DNA of 17,891 nucleotides, from positions 1 through 17,891 of the forward strand of contig JBQTGY010000134.1 in the NCBI GenBank assembly GCA_052390415.1, read 5' to 3'. Position numbers and translations under genes: made by a program. Of this stretch, positions 7,524 to 15,300 are shown piece after piece (positions within the stretch are counted from its first letter, which is position 1; every line of letters starts with the position of its first letter). This DNA comes from JANNWF01 sp052390415 (GTDB taxonomy: Bacteria > Pseudomonadota > Gammaproteobacteria > Xanthomonadales > Xanthomonadaceae). Under the pieces are notes generated by a model. That model was not told the origin of the DNA. It ran no database searches and saw only the letters and a list, made by a program, of their open reading frames with translations.

Positions 7524-7537
7524 GGGACATCGGGTTA

Positions 7538-7628
7538 CGAGCGCCGTTGCGGTGCAGCAGCCCCGCCGAGCCTGAGTTACGCGCATCCGAAGTGAAACTC
7601 GGACGGGAACATGCAGCGCCCCTCGGAG
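7538..7628 (-). ncRNA. S-adenosylhomocysteine (SAH) riboswitch
   Basis: The minus-strand leader of ahcY carries the conserved SAH aptamer blocks in order: CTCCGAGGGGCGCTGC, then a variable hairpin (GTCCGAG with CTTCGGA), then CAGGCTCGG, then CAACGGCGCTC. CCGAG and CTCGG form P1. GGGCGC pairs with GCGCTC to form the pseudoknot, with one G-U pair. This agrees with the ahcY-associated SAH riboswitch class known from Ralstonia and other beta- and gammaproteobacteria, which turns expression on when SAH binds. Confidence 0.93.
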
Positions 7629-7675
7629 GGGTAGACTTCTAGTTTAACTCGGCAATGCTTCGCCGGGATGAAACA

Positions 7676-7698
7676 TGCGCGAAGCCAGACTTCGCGCA
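7676..7698 (-). terminator. Second hairpin between metK and ahcY
   Basis: TGCGCGAAG (7676-7684) pairs perfectly with CTTCGCGCA (7690-7698) around a 5-nt loop. On the minus strand it is followed by TGTTTCATC, a weak U-tail. With the adjacent longer hairpin it could end metK transcription before the ahcY promoter and riboswitch. Confidence 0.45.
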
Positions 7699-7701
7699 GT
7701 T

Positions 7702-7747
7702 TGCCGCATCGACGAAGCCGCTCTTGAAAACGGCAGTCGATGCGGCA
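7702..7747 (-). terminator. Long hairpin immediately after metK
   Basis: TGCCGCATCGAC (7702-7713) pairs perfectly over 12 bp with 7736-7747, and an inner GCCG/CGGC stem (7717-7720 with 7731-7734) extends it. It begins 7 nt after the metK stop. No U-tract follows, so it may stabilise the mRNA 3' end or act together with the next hairpin rather than be a classic terminator. Confidence 0.5.
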
Positions 7748-7754
7748 GTGAAAC

Positions 7755-8969
7755 TTACTTCTTCAAGCCCGAATCAGCGCGCAGCGCTTCGGCCCGGTCA
7801 GTACGCTCCCACGAGAACGACATCGCGGTCTGCTTCTCGCCTTTGGAATTGGTGTATTCCACTTTCGCCGGAGTGCGTCCGAAGTGACCGTAAGCAGCCG
7901 TGGTCTGGTAGATCGGATGCACCAGGTCGAGCATCTGCAAGATGCCGTAAGGACGCAGATCAAAATGTCGGCGAATCAGCTTCTCGATCTTGTCATCGGT
8001 GATCTTGCCAGTGCCAAAAGTGGTGACCGAAATCGAGGTCGGTTCGGCCACGCCAATCGCGTAGCTGACCTGCACTTCACAGCGATCAGCCAAACCAGCA
8101 GCGACGATGTTCTTGGCGACGTAACGCGCGGCATAAGCAGCTGAGCGATCCACCTTGGACGGATCCTTGCCCGAGAACGCGCCGCCACCGTGACGCGCCC
8201 AACCGCCGTAGGTGTCAACGATGATCTTGCGACCGGTCAGGCCGGCATCGCCCACGGGTCCGCCGATCACGAACTTGCCGGTCGGATTGATGTGGAACTT
8301 GGTGCCCTTGTGCAGCCACTTGGCCGGCAGCACTGGCTTCAGGATGTGCTCGCGCACGGCCTCGACCAGATCCTTCTGCTTGACGCTTGGATCATGCTGA
8401 GTCGACAGCACCACGGCATCAATCGCGACCGCCTTGCCGTTTTCGTAGCGCAAGGTGACCTGCGATTTTGCATCCGGACGCAGCCACGGCAGCGGCGACT
8501 TCTTCGCCTTGCGCACCTTGGTCTGTTGCTCAACCAGTCGATGCGACAGATGAATCGCCGCCGGCATGAATTCTTTGGTTTCGTTAGTCGCATAGCCGAA
8601 CATCAGGCCTTGGTCACCCGCACCCTGCTCTTCCGGCTTCTTGCGATCAACGCCCTGGTTGATGTCCGGCGACTGCTTGCCGATCAGGTTCAACACGCCG
8701 CAGGTCGCGCCATCGAAGCCGATGTCAGAACTGTTGTAGCCGATGTCGACAATCACCTTGCGGGTAATGCTCTCCAGATCCACCCACGCCGAGGTGGTGA
8801 TTTCGCCGGCAACAATGGCGACACCAGTCTTCACCAAGGTCTCGCAGGCAACGCGTGCGCGCGGGTCTTGCGCGATGATCGCGTCGAGCACGGCATCGGA
8901 GATCTGGTCGGCAACCTTGTCCGGATGGCCTTCGCCCACCGACTCGGAAGTGAAGAGGAAGCTGCTCAT
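7755..8969 (-). CDS. metK: S-adenosylmethionine synthetase
   Basis: MetK makes S-adenosylmethionine from methionine and ATP, with triphosphate cleavage; it is a cytoplasmic tetramer. The 404-residue protein begins MSSFLFTSESVGEGHPDK (H15 is the ATP-site histidine). It has both family signatures: GAGDQG (116-121) and the P-loop-like GGGAFSGKD (261-269). It ends with the usual C-terminal domain, a little longer than E. coli MetK as in related genera. The ATG at 8967-8969 is chosen since the family starts here; an in-frame extension to 9071 is not conserved in character and would overlap the divergent promoter region. AAGGA lies about 14 nt upstream. It is functionally linked to ahcY and metF on the same strand. 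Confidence 0.97.
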   Translation of the reverse strand: MSSFLFTSESVGEGHPDKVADQISDAVLDAIIAQDPRARVACETLVKTGVAIVAGEITTSAWVDLESITRKVIVDIGYNSSDIGFDGATCGVLNLIGKQSPDINQGVDRKKPEEQGAGDQGLMFGYATNETKEFMPAAIHLSHRLVEQQTKVRKAKKSPLPWLRPDAKSQVTLRYENGKAVAIDAVVLSTQHDPSVKQKDLVEAVREHILKPVLPAKWLHKGTKFHINPTGKFVIGGPVGDAGLTGRKIIVDTYGGWARHGGGAFSGKDPSKVDRSAAYAARYVAKNIVAAGLADRCEVQVSYAIGVAEPTSISVTTFGTGKITDDKIEKLIRRHFDLRPYGILQMLDLVHPIYQTTAAYGHFGRTPAKVEYTNSKGEKQTAMSFSWERTDRAEALRADSGLKK

Positions 8970-9012
8970 CGCTGGACGTATCCTTGTATTCGCATGAAGG
9001 GATGGATTGCGG

Positions 9013-9034
9013 GCGCGCATCATACATTGCGCGC
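9013..9034 (-). promoter_or_regulatory. metK promoter region with palindrome
   Basis: On the minus strand a -10-like TATGAT (9019-9024) lies about 45 nt before the metK ATG. It sits inside an inverted repeat, GCGCGCA (9013-9019) and TGCGCGC (9028-9034), with an 8-nt centre. The -35 is unclear. The palindrome could be an operator, or simply a GC-rich coincidence in the divergent region. Confidence 0.35.
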
Positions 9035-9126
9035 ACGCTGACTGCATGACGACCGTTTCCACGGCGCCCACCAGGTCGGCTATCGTTCAGCCGCCGACAG
9101 CCGGCCAATGGAAGCGTACTTTAGCA

Positions 9127-10110
9127 ATGGACTCGTTAAGCCAGATCGTTCTTGGCGCCGCCGTCTGCGGAATCGTCAGTCGTCAGCCCCTGCGTCGATG
9201 CCTGGTCTACGGCGCTGCATTGGGCACCTTGCCCGATCTGGACGTGCTGGTGCTTGGCCATCTTGATCCAGTCGAGCAGTTCGTCCGCCATCGCAGCTTC
9301 AGTCATTCGTTGTTTATGCTCACGGCCGTCGCGTTGCCAATGGCGTGGTTGCTACGGCGCTTGGATTCCGCATTGAGCGCAGTCGACGCGCGACGCTGGT
9401 CGCTGGCCGTCTGGCTGAGTTTGATTACGCATCCTTTGCTGGATGCCTGCACGGTCTACGGGACGCAGATCTGGTGGCCGCTGATGCCGCCGCCGACGGC
9501 GTGGTCCAACGTGTTCATCATCGACCCCTTGTACACGTTGCCGCTATTGGTGGCGTGTGCGTTGGCGTGGCGAAGGCACCGACATGCCACGCGCGTGTTG
9601 GGGGCTGGATTGCTGGTGGCACACGCTTACTTGCTGTTTGGACTGATCGCGAAACAGCACGTGGAGCAGCAGGTCGAGGCGGCGTTGCAGGCGCGATCGC
9701 AGCCGTATGACGCAATCCTGGCAACGCCCGCGCCTTTCACTACCCTGCTATGGCGCGTGTTGGTGCGAACGCCCGACGGGCACGCCGAGGTCTGGTATTC
9801 GCTGCGTCGTGGTGGCGATCAGCCGCTGCCGCTGATTCCGATCGCCAGCGACGCTGGCTTGCGAGCGACCCTGCCAGCTCTGCCGGCCTTGGCCACCTTG
9901 CAGTGGTTCAGCCGTGGCTACCTCAAAGCCGAAGTCGTCAATGACCGACTGCGGATAGCCGATCTGCGCATGGGGGCCGAACCCGACTATTTCTTTGCGT
10001 TTGAAATTGCTGAAAAAGGCGCCGACGGATGGCAGTCGATTGCTCCACAACGGGTGCAGATGGAGAGGCCGCGAGCGACTCGACTTGGCGAAATCATCGA
10101 GCGCTTGTAG
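9127..10110 (+). CDS. YdjM/LexA-regulated-type membrane-bound metal-dependent hydrolase
   Basis: This 327-residue inner-membrane protein belongs to the YdjM-like metal-dependent hydrolase family (PF04307). The family marks are visible: MDSLSQIVLGAA at the start, a PDLD motif (about 37-40), HRSFSHSLF (histidines that likely bind metal) and ITHPLLDACTVYGT in the next segment. About four to five hydrophobic helices occupy the first 190 residues. The last 130 residues form a soluble domain, usual for the longer members. The ATG at 9127 is chosen because the conserved family start is exactly there; the frame is open further upstream but overlaps the metK promoter region. Its substrate is unknown for the whole family. 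It is divergent from metK. Confidence 0.88.
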   Translation: MDSLSQIVLGAAVCGIVSRQPLRRCLVYGAALGTLPDLDVLVLGHLDPVEQFVRHRSFSHSLFMLTAVALPMAWLLRRLDSALSAVDARRWSLAVWLSLITHPLLDACTVYGTQIWWPLMPPPTAWSNVFIIDPLYTLPLLVACALAWRRHRHATRVLGAGLLVAHAYLLFGLIAKQHVEQQVEAALQARSQPYDAILATPAPFTTLLWRVLVRTPDGHAEVWYSLRRGGDQPLPLIPIASDAGLRATLPALPALATLQWFSRGYLKAEVVNDRLRIADLRMGAEPDYFFAFEIAEKGADGWQSIAPQRVQMERPRATRLGEIIERL

Positions 10111-10354
10111 GGCCAACGAAGGTATTTCAAGGGCACCCTCACCCTGGCGGCCGCAACGCCTCCGATGGCTGGGTTTGCAGCGCCACTGCCGAGTGCTGCG
10201 TGGGTGCCTGCGCCCCCAGTTTCGCCAATACCGCGCAATTGCGGCAGCCGATTCGGTGCAGATGGCTCCGAGCCATGAACTGACATAAATTGCCACTGGC
10301 AAATTGGGTCAATCTAGCTATGCTGGATCTCGGGGAGAGTGACGGGACGAGACG
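10111..10354 (+). other. Intergenic region before the sigma factor gene
   Basis: No gene is convincing in these 244 bp. The distal 60 bp become AT-richer and contain the sigma-gene promoter candidate. No copy of the GGGTGCGAA/GACAC box found upstream of the caspase and small-protein genes is present here. Confidence 0.4.
10296..10324 (+). promoter_or_regulatory. Candidate housekeeping promoter of the sigma factor gene
   Basis: CTGGCA (10296-10301) and TATGCT (10319-10324) are separated by 17 nt; each matches four of six consensus bases. It lies about 30 nt before the ATG, in the AT-richest part of the gap. It suggests sigma-70 expression rather than autoregulation. Confidence 0.45.
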
Positions 10355-11062
10355 ATGAATTCGATTGTCGGTCGACTTGGACTTGTAGGCCCTGCCCTCG
10401 TCGGGCAGGGGTTAGACGTGGTTGAGGGCGCTGCGCCGCCTCCTTCAGCCGACGTGGTGCCGATGCCGCGGCGTGCCGAAGCCCCAGACTATGCGGGTAT
10501 GTTGGCATCGATCCGCGCCGGTGACGCGGCTGCAGAATCGCAATTGCTGCAAGCACTGACCGCGCCGCTGCAAGTGGTACTGCGGCATCGTGCCAGGCAC
10601 GCCGAGAGCGTCGATGACCTTTGCCAAGAGGCGCTGATTGCGGTGCTGCAAGCCGCGCGCCAAGGCCGCGTAAGCAATCCCACGGTGTTGGTTGAGTACG
10701 CTTTGCAGACCGCGCGCCAGTTGGCCATGAATGCGGAACGCAAGCGCTCGCGCCGGCAAACCACCAGCGTCGCCGAGATTGCAGACACCGCGGATGAAAC
10801 CCAGCGTGAAATGGGCGAACTCATCGATGAGCAGCGCCACACCGAGAAGCTGCGCAACTGCGTCGATACGGTGCTCGCGTCGATGCACAGTGAGCGTGAT
10901 CGCCAACTGCTGCACAGCTACTACTTGAACGAAACCTCATCTGCCGATTTGCAAGCGCAGATGACCATGAATTCGCAGCAATTTGGCAAAGTGCTGCATC
11001 GCGCACGTCAGCGTTTCAGCCAGATCTGGCAAGCGCTGAAGTACGACGCATCCAACGCCTGA
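10355..11062 (+). CDS. ECF-like sigma-70 family RNA polymerase sigma factor
   Basis: This 235-residue protein has a sigma region 2 (about 48-130) with SVDDLCQEALIAVLQAAR and LVEYALQTARQLAMNAERKR. A linker follows, then a sigma region 4 helix-turn-helix (about 166-226; LLHSYYLNETSSADLQAQM and FGKVLHRARQRF). There is no region 1 or 3, which fits extracytoplasmic-function sigma factors. The N-terminal 45 residues are a Pro/Ala/Gly-rich extension encoded over a strong hairpin; a start at M37 or M49 is possible, but neither has a better ribosome binding site. The next gene begins 14 nt after the stop and encodes a membrane-spanning anti-sigma-like protein, the normal partner arrangement. Confidence 0.85.
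   Translation: MNSIVGRLGLVGPALVGQGLDVVEGAAPPPSADVVPMPRRAEAPDYAGMLASIRAGDAAAESQLLQALTAPLQVVLRHRARHAESVDDLCQEALIAVLQAARQGRVSNPTVLVEYALQTARQLAMNAERKRSRRQTTSVAEIADTADETQREMGELIDEQRHTEKLRNCVDTVLASMHSERDRQLLHSYYLNETSSADLQAQMTMNSQQFGKVLHRARQRFSQIWQALKYDASNA
10390..10410. repeat. Hairpin inside the 5' end of the sigma gene
   Basis: CCCTGCCC (10390-10397) and GGGCAGGG (10403-10410) form a perfect 8-bp stem around a 5-nt loop, with GTAG just in front. It lies in codons 12-19, within the poorly conserved N-terminal extension. It could be a REP remnant or a structured leader if the true start is further downstream. Confidence 0.5.
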
Positions 11063-11076
11063 GGCGGAGTCTGACT

Positions 11077-11748
11077 ATGAACATGTCAATTTCGAATGCT
11101 GACAACGTTCTCCTGCGTGCGTGGCGGCGGAACGAATTGGACCCGGTGGCTGCCGATGCGCTGGAAACCAGGCTCTTTTTTGAGCCTGACCTGCTCGCTG
11201 CCGCGCAAAGCGATCAACACCTGACCAGCGCGCTGGCCGGCGGATCCTCTGCGCATGCCCCAAGTGGAGCAGCGCAGATTGCAGCGACCCAAATTGCAGC
11301 GAAAGCCGTGCCGCTCTCCAGCAGACAGCCATGGTCTCTGCTGCTCGCTGCTGGCCTAGGTGCGTTGGCCGTGTTGCCCTTCGCGAGCCAAGGGCCAACG
11401 CCTGCCGCCGTAGGAAACATCGAATGGGTCAGCGTTGATGTGCGCCGCGGCAGCGAGAGCGAGGCATTGCTGGTCGCCCCTCGCGCCACAGCCTCGTTGG
11501 TGGTGATCGAGATTCCAGCACCCGCCAACATTAGCGGCCCTTACACCTTGAGCCTCGTGGCCGCTGCAGGCAGCGAGCGACCCATCGTCTTGTCTGGCTT
11601 GCATGCTACCGATGGCCTGCTCAGCCTCGCCATTCCACGCGATGCGCTGGCGGGCGGCGACTATCGAATCGAAGTCGCCACTGCCGAAGGTGTTGTGCCC
11701 GGAGAAGCGTTGCAACTGCGTTATCAGCCGCAAATGCGAGGCCAATAG
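11077..11748 (+). CDS. Anti-sigma-factor-like membrane protein
   Basis: This 223-residue protein starts 14 nt after the sigma gene. The cytoplasmic N-terminus (1-84) has the helix pattern common in anti-sigma domains: LLRAWRRNELDPVAADALETRLFFEPDLLAAAQ. There are no zinc-binding His/Cys residues, so it is not a ZAS-type domain. One membrane helix follows (about 86-104, WSLLLAAGLGALAVLPF), then a periplasmic beta-rich domain of about 115 residues with GPYTLSLVAA and GDYRIEVATAEG. The topology (inside anti-sigma domain, outside sensor) is inferred from hydrophobicity. The ETRLFF motif reappears in the small protein encoded convergently downstream. The stop codon lies inside a 9-bp hairpin. Confidence 0.72.
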   Translation: MNMSISNADNVLLRAWRRNELDPVAADALETRLFFEPDLLAAAQSDQHLTSALAGGSSAHAPSGAAQIAATQIAAKAVPLSSRQPWSLLLAAGLGALAVLPFASQGPTPAAVGNIEWVSVDVRRGSESEALLVAPRATASLVVIEIPAPANISGPYTLSLVAAAGSERPIVLSGLHATDGLLSLAIPRDALAGGDYRIEVATAEGVVPGEALQLRYQPQMRGQ

Positions 11749-11762
11749 CCAAAGCTATTGGC
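11741..11762. terminator. Hairpin over the anti-sigma gene stop, in the convergent gap
   Basis: GCCAATAGC (11741-11749) and GCTATTGGC (11754-11762) form a perfect 9-bp stem with a CAAA loop, and the TAG stop is in the 5' arm. A weaker hairpin follows (GACCAA with TTGGTC, about 11792-11818). Neither has a T-tract. They are likely 3'-end structures for the two converging transcripts. Confidence 0.45.
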
Positions 11763-11829
11763 GGAGTGAGGAGCAAGTCCAGCGCGGCCAGACCAAGCGA
11801 GCTACTTTCGATTGGTCCGTTACAGGCCA

Positions 11830-12249
11830 CTAGTTGCCTTCACCTTCTCCGGGATCGCCGTCGCCATCGCCCATGAGTCCCATCGCTTCGGCCAACCACC
11901 CGCCGATCTCGTCGGCCAACGATGTGTCATCGTCGGTGGAGCCAGCTTCAACGGCCACCGGCTCGGCCGCAACTTTGTCCTCAGCTTGACCAGACATGGG
12001 ACTCATCACCAGGAGCAAGCCTGCGCCGCAAGCCAACAATGTCTTTTTAAAACCATGGGTCAGCGAAGAGTATGCTTGTGCGGACGACAGCAGTTCGGTA
12101 TCAAAGAACAGCCGGGTCTCGATCCCGCGGGCTTGCTGCTCTTGCCGCAGAGTGCGATCGGACTGACCCAACAACGCCAATTCCGATTGGCGGCTCGCCA
12201 CTTTGGATGAGCGGAAAAAGCGAATTGCTGAATGGATGAAAGTAGACAT
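11830..12249 (-). CDS. Small membrane protein with anti-sigma-like ETRLFF motif
   Basis: This 139-residue protein matches no family I recognise. A soluble N-terminus (1-68) contains SELALLGQSDRTLRQEQQ and then GIETRLFFDTELLSSAQ (43-58), a close match to the motif in the anti-sigma-like protein of the converging operon. One membrane helix follows (about 70-86, TLLACGAGLLLVM), then an acidic tail ending GDGDGDPGEGEGN. The ATG at 12247-12249 has GGAG 9 nt upstream and is preferred over an in-frame upstream start. It has its own promoter-like box at 12301-12329. It may bind the same sigma factor, or the membrane complex; this is inference. Confidence 0.75.
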   Translation of the reverse strand: MSTFIHSAIRFFRSSKVASRQSELALLGQSDRTLRQEQQARGIETRLFFDTELLSSAQAYSSLTHGFKKTLLACGAGLLLVMSPMSGQAEDKVAAEPVAVEAGSTDDDTSLADEIGGWLAEAMGLMGDGDGDPGEGEGN

Positions 12250-12300
12250 GGCCTTGCTCCGAATTTGCCGCGCCAAATTGGCTGGGCTTCAGAAGTACAA

Positions 12301-12329
12301 GTGTCATGACAGGGTGATGATTCGCACCC
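12301..12329 (-). promoter_or_regulatory. ECF-promoter-like box upstream of the small membrane protein gene
   Basis: On the minus strand GGGTGCGAA (12321-12329), 15 nt, then GACAC (12301-12305) lie 51 nt before the ATG. The same words with the same spacing occur upstream of the caspase gene; 20 of 29 positions are identical between the two. The layout resembles the -35/-10 pair of ECF sigma promoters. A perfect 10-bp palindrome, TGTCATGACA (12302-12311), overlaps the GACAC part in this copy only. Confidence 0.62.
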
Positions 12330-12371
12330 GCTGAATGAAGCGACTGCCGTGATGTGATGTTTGTTGCGTGA

Positions 12372-15300
12372 TCAGGGGTCCAGCGAAGGTCCGTTGCGTA
12401 GCAGGAACCATCCGGCCCAATGCGTCGGATGTCGGCTGAATGGGGCTTGCCGAAGAGCCAACACGGCACCCTTCAGCGCCTCCGCGGGCGACTCGGGTAC
12501 CTGCGCCAAGCGCTGGTGAAACTCGCGTGCAAAAGCCTGCGCCACGCGATCCGACACCGGCCAGCGGGTGGCCAGCACCGCACCGGCGCCCGCATCAATC
12601 AAACTGCCGGCGACACCGCCGACGCCAAGTGATCGACCCGACGAACTTGTGGCTGTGTCACATGCACCCAGCACCACGAGCGCGGCAGCCACAGGCATGC
12701 GCCGAAGCCTGAGAGCGCTGACAAAGTCTGGCTCGCCATTCTTGTTGACCAGCCATAGACCCGCGTCTTCCACCCGACCCGTCTCGCCGCTGCCGTGCGC
12801 GGCCAAATGCACCAACGCGTCCGGATCGGCCAACGCGTCGGCCAACTCATTGCGCGTCATCGCCGGGAGACGACGTTGCGGCAGAGCCGGCCACTGTCCG
12901 CTGACCTCGGCCAACTCGCGTGAGGCGGCGGCAAGCACCGGCAACGTATCCGATACAGCGCTGGCCGCCGCGCCCAAATGCAAACGCGAGAAATCCGCCA
13001 GCCGCTCTGACCTCAGCGATTGCAGGACAGTCAGTTCGCTGGTTTCAACCAGACGTTTGGTCGGGTCGCCGGGTGCGGGCAGCAGAGCCCACGGCAACGC
13101 CGACAAACTGCCATCGATCAACAACTGCAAGCGCTCAGGCGCACGCTCGAAAAGGGCAGGCCAGCGAAGTGCTGTAGAGAGCGCCATCACCTGTCCATCA
13201 ATCGCATCGCGCGACCCGTGGGCGTTCGCCAAAAGCAGTTGCAGGGCGCGTGTTGCTTGGCGGATTCCCGCCGCGTCGAGATCATCACGCCACTTCCAGG
13301 CGCCTCGATCAAATGTCATCGCTCCCGCTCGATCACCGGCGACGATGACGTACAGAAGACTGCCGCGCTGGCCGATGGCTTGCGCGCGCTGCACGATATC
13401 GTCCGTGTGCAAGGGCCTCGTCGCTGCAGTTGCCTTCGGGAGCTTGGCTTCCGTCGCAGTCAACCTGAGCAACAGGCGCTCGCGTTCTGGCGAGTTGCTT
13501 GATTGGCTGGCGTCGGCATCGGCGAGCGCGCGCTCGATCTCGATCAAGGTGTCGGCGTCGACATGAGTGGCGAACGGTTGTTGTTCAATCGCCCGCAGCA
13601 ATTCGAGACTGCTCAAAGCGAGACGCGCGGCAGACCCATCCAGCGGACCGTTGGCCAATTGCCACAGCGGAGCGGCGGCGAAAATCTTCAGCTTGCTGAG
13701 CAAACCATTGCGGAGCGCCGGGCTGCGCACGCCTGCCGCAACAGCCACCCCCCGCTCAATGGCAGTCGCCGCAATCGCCAACGCACCGCCGGCATCGCCG
13801 CGGGTCTCGCGCGCCATCTGCAGCGCCTCCGCGAGTTCAAGAAACAACGTCAGATCACCCTTTGCCAGAGCTTGATCTGCCGCCGGCGACAACGTGCTCT
13901 CGGCATCAAACTGCGGCGTGGAAGTGCCCAGCCGCAAGCGCAATGCGTGCAGACGCATTTGATTGCGCCACTGCAGTGATCGGGCCGACTCGGAGAGCAA
14001 CTCCAACGTGGTGCGCGCTGCCTGGGGCCGCCCGGCGGCAAGCTCGATGTTCGCGCGTTGCAACATTGCGGTGGTGTACAGTGAATTGCTCGGGTCGCGC
14101 GACAACCGGGTGGTCGCGAGATCAAGCAACTCCAGTGAACCCACAAAGTCGGCGCGAGTCGCGGCCAGTTTGGCCAGCGAGACCTGGATGTCTGCCACTA
14201 CAGTTTCTTCGTTTCGCTGCTGCGCGCTCAGCAGCGAACTGCGGAAGAAATGCTCGGCGCGAAGCGGTTCCTGTGCCAGTTCATACGTCTGGGCGATCTG
14301 GCGCTCGACCCGTGCAACATCCACCACGCGTCCGAGACGCCGATGCAAAGTGAGCGCGTCATCCAGCAACATCAGCGAGCGCTCGAAGTTGCCGTCCCAA
14401 CGAGCCAACTGCGCCTGCACCAGCCACACCCGTGCCATCAAGAGGTCGTTCTCACTGCGCTTGGCCACGGCGGCGGCCAGTTCCAGCTCCTCGCGCGCTT
14501 GCGCATACCGTCCATCGAATAGCAGCGCCGTGGCGCGTGAGTTGCGTGCGCCAGCCTCTGCCGAAAGATCGCCGATTGCCGCAAATCGCTTGATCGTCGT
14601 TTGATAGCAGCGGGCAGCCGCAGCGGCGTCGCCACCAGTCCGCAACAGAATGCAGCGGCCATTCGCTGCACGCGCCGAGAGGTCGGCGAGTTGGAGACGC
14701 TCGGCCTGGGTGATCACCTGCGCGAACGCCTCATCTGCACCGGGCGCGCCTTGGAGCAGCAGGGCACCAGCGATTTCGACCAAGGCAAAAGACGCAGGGA
14801 TTGAGTCGCCCATGGCCGTTGCCTCCTGAATGACCAAGCGGGACCAGGCGATCCGCTCGGCGGCCAATCCGCCCCAAGACGCCAGATGCGATAGTTGAAT
14901 CAGCGTCCAGAGTCGCGCCCTGGATTCGCCGCTAGCGTCTGCATTCCACAACGCCCCCCAAGCCTCGATCAATGCCGCCAAGGCAGCGACTTCGTCACCC
15001 TCGGAATTGACCGCAGCGATCTGCTCGGCGATTCGTGAGCGTCTGCTCAGCGATTGCCAGCGCTGACCTTCGTTGCCTTCGAAACAGTTGACAACGACCT
15101 GCAATCTTGCCCAAGCAAAGTGATTGGCCACTCGCAGGTTGAGCCTGACTTCGCCCTGCGCATTGCTGTGCACGCTCACCGGCTCGGTCGCGTATCCCCA
15201 AGGCTCGGAATTGATCCAGCGCGCCTTGCCCGCACCGGCGGCGATTCGCACATCGATGCCGTGCTCGTGCAACTCGATCAGATACTGTCGATCAGAATCC

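Noticed and set aside
8190..9041. A 283-codon plus-strand frame opposite metK
   Set aside because: It is an antisense shadow of metK and resembles no family.
8970..9126. SAM riboswitch upstream of metK
   Set aside because: None of the conserved SAM-riboswitch blocks is seen; the leader is only about 45 nt from the candidate -10 box.
12568..13566. A 332-codon plus-strand frame opposite the CHAT gene
   Set aside because: Ser/Arg/Ala-rich shadow composition, with no start signal or domain; the CHAT active-site motifs are on the other strand.
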